Assembly (NCBI GenBank): GCA_029777735.1
Contig: JAKORR010000367.1
Span: 1 to 6,685, forward strand
DNA from: Armatimonadota bacterium
Lineage (GTDB): Bacteria > Armatimonadota > Zipacnadia > Zipacnadales > FEN-943
Reading direction: 5' to 3'
Length of the DNA stretch: 6,685 nt
The notes below the pieces were generated by a model. That model worked only from the letters and a program-made list of their open reading frames with translations, ran no database searches and was not told where the DNA came from. This document shows, one piece after another, positions 6,501-6,685 of this stretch (position 1 is the stretch's first letter; the number at the start of each line of letters is the position of its first letter). The position numbers and the translations under genes were made by a program.

Positions 6501-6567
6501 GGAAGCAAAGTCGCCCTCAGGTGTTCGCCAGAGGGCGGTAGTGTCACTCACCATTAGGCGGCGGTGA
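3514..6567 (+). CDS. Secreted multidomain protein with degenerate peptidase-MA-like domain and FlgD-type Ig C-terminus
   Basis: 1017 residues from the ATG at 3514 (1019 from GTG 3508). A signal peptide ends at PAQA40, but its n-region is unusually long and itself hydrophobic (residues 3-12). Residues 41-150 are a Gln/Ala/Arg-rich leader, possibly a propeptide. Residues 155-390 resemble peptidase MA-like (gluzincin) domains: helix-forming start, INDAQVQ, GGYYD...NEIHLAP (208-221), then LLKLVLHAFHDD and DAWEEGFA, and a helical end with FYEWYEQQYVLDTS. The positions expected to be His-Glu of HExxH are Lys236-Leu237, so catalysis is doubtful. Residues 395-575 are beta-rich and unassigned. Two GWNxVGxP-type modules follow (588-658, 673-753), then a beta region around W846, and a FlgD-like Ig fold (925-1017) ending TIRRR. 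Predicted location is periplasm or cell surface. Coupled to the barrel gene. A structural or binding role is more likely than proteolysis. Confidence 0.93.
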   Translation: MNVSLLAIGFILTGSQRAHRGPTLGLVALAGLALVIPAQAFEVVSNRPFAARCNGPLGAVKVLEPDVTRTLQTTELKAVRQSAVQQAVTAQHNIGTLARAARPVRLLAQRGIIRGFPRVSFPRTVVHVTPAGQIVLPDLVAAMQSGEQIGNLSNELKFTYSGYDEGTKAALADYLKTAVAVAKRVYGPPAFNITVKIINDAQVQDLQGGYYDVTANEIHLAPLTGNFAEDTFVLLKLVLHAFHDDAIFFFDAWEEGFAGAAALAVQTTAGVSPGYNPYDPGPFYALSVYEAQNQPALGNSTFYPESGFGGMLVWRLAMTRAAWFKCYIEDPQFFNRFNTEYYRQYTPALAGDTPGLKDIGASVLPQVEGQSFYEWYEQQYVLDTSIHTGPKLFTWNIPLPESVVLIVEHYSTDGLGNEDPRGGQALTIYWNYDFTVSLYAEEGNVVSVPASGEGAGEGFLIPTFFNIGGPQRITVQVDLNGLRAYYPYPYGMRGFEQGENNFYGAIVGAISGKIDIGGTDTVADLAVSRGVWGKELRGGTLTPSQLTVTFKTADGEQVTRTVNAGWDSYVVLMRGGSQQTVSTRFVRGMYMMSLPLYPLSPSAPEVLGVAPDRLLLARWDPRLEGTGRYRLWPDIDPFAPGKAFWIKLFSDLDLTVKGLSVDPDVDFPVPLQFGWNMVGVPRGRAVNVANLRVQVGTDASVSFEEAVTRRFVQSSVFGYTTARGYEQVQQLEPFRGYWVRCMVPSEARLLFPPEGAATAQRRGAADSAQEQTISRSGWAARVYARSGEGAGNVVIGQAVDGKALDRELAAPPVGPGGVRVAIVQAGGRETPDGLYRSLLPGRRPTWRIAVEGAPGAAVTLGVEPADASQATAPRLFLTPLTGGKAWLAATQREQSFTLNAEGKLLLQVQGEDSGVGGEGAPLLSCVTASAGDRGATVVFTLAEAASVDAEVLNIAGRTVRRRALNGVQSAGRNSVRWNGLNDDGALAPPGMYLVSLEAKSPSGVRQRAVVSLTIRRR
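4219..4287 (+). other. Degenerate zinc-peptidase signature (KLVLHAFHDD...WEEGFA)
   Basis: Residues 236-258 of the secreted protein. In gluzincins of this type the usual pattern is HExxH-A-x-x, followed about ten or more residues later by W-x-x-E-G-x-A, whose Glu is the third zinc ligand. Here His240 matches the second His, and Glu255 in AWEEGFA matches the third ligand. The first His is Lys236 (AAG) and the catalytic Glu is Leu237 (CTT). His243, Asp244 and Asp245 add further potential metal ligands. The motif placement is clear; the loss of activity is inferred. Confidence 0.6.
5275..5487 (+). repeat. GWNxVGxP-type module, copy 1 (protein-level)
   Basis: Residues 588-658 of the secreted protein: GMYMMSLPLYPL, then LLARWDP, YRLWPDIDPFAPGKAFWIK and DLTVKG. 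The layout matches a widespread extracellular beta module: a G-W-N-x-[VI]-[SG]-x-P opening, a Tyr-containing middle, a P-G-x-[GA]-[YF]-W-[VI] turn, and a final V-x-G strand. Copy 2 follows directly. Confidence 0.6.
5530..5772 (+). repeat. GWNxVGxP-type module, copy 2 (protein-level)
   Basis: Residues 673-753: FGWNMVGVPRG (opening), FEEAVTRRFVQ, VFGYTTARGYEQV, LEPFRGYWVRC and ARLLFPP. It aligns with copy 1 at the opening (MYMMSLPL versus WNMVGVP) and at the aromatic turn (PFAPGKAFWIK versus PFRGYWVRC). Copy 2 is the more canonical. Such modules are usually found in secreted or surface proteins next to Ig-like domains, as here. Confidence 0.65.
6286..6564 (+). other. C-terminal FlgD-like Ig domain
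   Basis: Residues 925-1017. Landmarks: ATVVFTLAEAASVDAEVLNIAGRTVRR (935-961 by landmarks, strands A-C with the I-x-G-R turn), then AGRNSVRWNGLNDDGALAPPGMYLV with W977, G979, D983-G984, G990 and Y992. This is the typical W-[DN]-G-x-[DN]-x-x-G...G-x-Y pattern of the FlgD Ig-like fold and of related C-terminal domains in secreted proteins. It ends in a strand plus TIRRR. In Bacteroidota, domains of broadly similar form act as type IX secretion signals; here that role is only a possibility. Confidence 0.75.
6560..6567 (+). promoter_or_regulatory. Shine-Dalgarno GGCGGTGA for the lipoprotein gene
   Basis: GGCGGTGA differs from the full anti-Shine-Dalgarno match GGAGGTGA by one base. GGCGG ends 7 nt before the TTG at 6572. 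It overlaps the final codons and stop of the preceding gene, and it is the main support for the TTG start. Confidence 0.5.
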
Positions 6568-6571
6568 AAGC

Positions 6572-6685
6572 TTGGTACGTCATCTCCCTACGATATCGAC
6601 TTTGATCGTTACTCTCTGCCTGGCAGGCTGTGGAGGGCTGCCGGCGGGCAGTGGTGGCGCGGTAGACAAGGCAACAGTAGTGGTA
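6572..6685 (+). CDS. Lipoprotein, N-terminal part (cut by window end)
   Basis: Only the first 38 residues are in the window: MVRHLPTISTLIVTLCLAGC, then GGLPAGSGGAVDKATVVV, still open at the last base. Arg3 and His4 form a short basic n-region, LIVTLCL is the hydrophobic core, and LAGC20 is a lipobox, so Cys20 should be lipidated after signal peptidase II cleavage. Gly and Gly follow, then a Gly/Ala/Ser linker, then the beginning of a strand. There is no Asp at +2, so inner-membrane retention by the enterobacterial rule is not indicated. The start is TTG, chosen for the Shine-Dalgarno at 6560-6567 and because the next in-frame TTG (6602) would leave too short a signal peptide. It begins 4 nt after the previous stop, so it is probably in the same operon. 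Its function cannot be judged. Confidence 0.72.
   Translation, partial: MVRHLPTISTLIVTLCLAGCGGLPAGSGGAVDKATVVV

Noticed and set aside
6568..6571. Terminator or promoter between the second and third genes
   Set aside because: Only four bases separate the genes; there is no room for either, and the Shine-Dalgarno overlaps the preceding gene.
6564..6605. GTG start overlapping the stop (GTGA), reading VKAWYVISLRYRL
   Set aside because: It stops after 13 codons. The frame with TTG 6572 has a full lipoprotein signal peptide and a well-placed Shine-Dalgarno. A frameshift joining the two frames is not needed.

Overview
The window suggests a diderm (outer-membrane-bearing) bacterium with GC-rich DNA, judged by eye at about 60% G+C. 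The evidence is a long beta-barrel-type envelope protein with a classical Sec signal peptide, a second large secreted protein, and the start of a lipoprotein. No gene here gives a firm taxonomic call. The mix of Gly/Tyr-rich barrel, surface modules and FlgD-type Ig fold would fit poorly studied phyla such as Armatimonadota or relatives of the FCB group, but that is a guess.

Layout, all on the + strand. Positions 1-154 hold the end of an upstream gene (reading frame uncertain) and a leader with no clear promoter. Positions 155-3514 encode a 1119-aa, cysteine-free predicted outer-membrane beta-barrel protein. It has an N-terminal region carrying two related DYxxDY...G-type modules, at least eight beta-hairpins spaced roughly 35-50 residues apart, three Gly/Tyr/Ser-rich segments and a 130-residue Gly-rich tail. 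Positions 3514-6567 encode a 1017-aa secreted multidomain protein. It starts with a gluzincin-like peptidase domain whose HExxH motif looks degenerate (KLVLH), followed by beta-sandwich regions, a duplicated GWNxVGxP-type module and a C-terminal FlgD-like Ig fold. Positions 6572-6685 encode the first 38 residues of a lipoprotein (lipobox LAGC) that runs off the window.

The genes look like one operon. The first stop and second start share one base (TGATG), and the lipoprotein starts 4 nt after the second stop, with its Shine-Dalgarno inside the end of the preceding gene. All three products are predicted to be exported: one to the outer membrane, one secreted or surface-bound, one lipidated. 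The simplest reading is a cell-surface assembly in which a large barrel is co-produced with a big multidomain surface protein and an accessory lipoprotein. Whether the barrel exports, anchors or merely accompanies its neighbour cannot be decided from sequence alone. I see no RNA genes, mobile elements, CRISPR arrays or convincing terminators.
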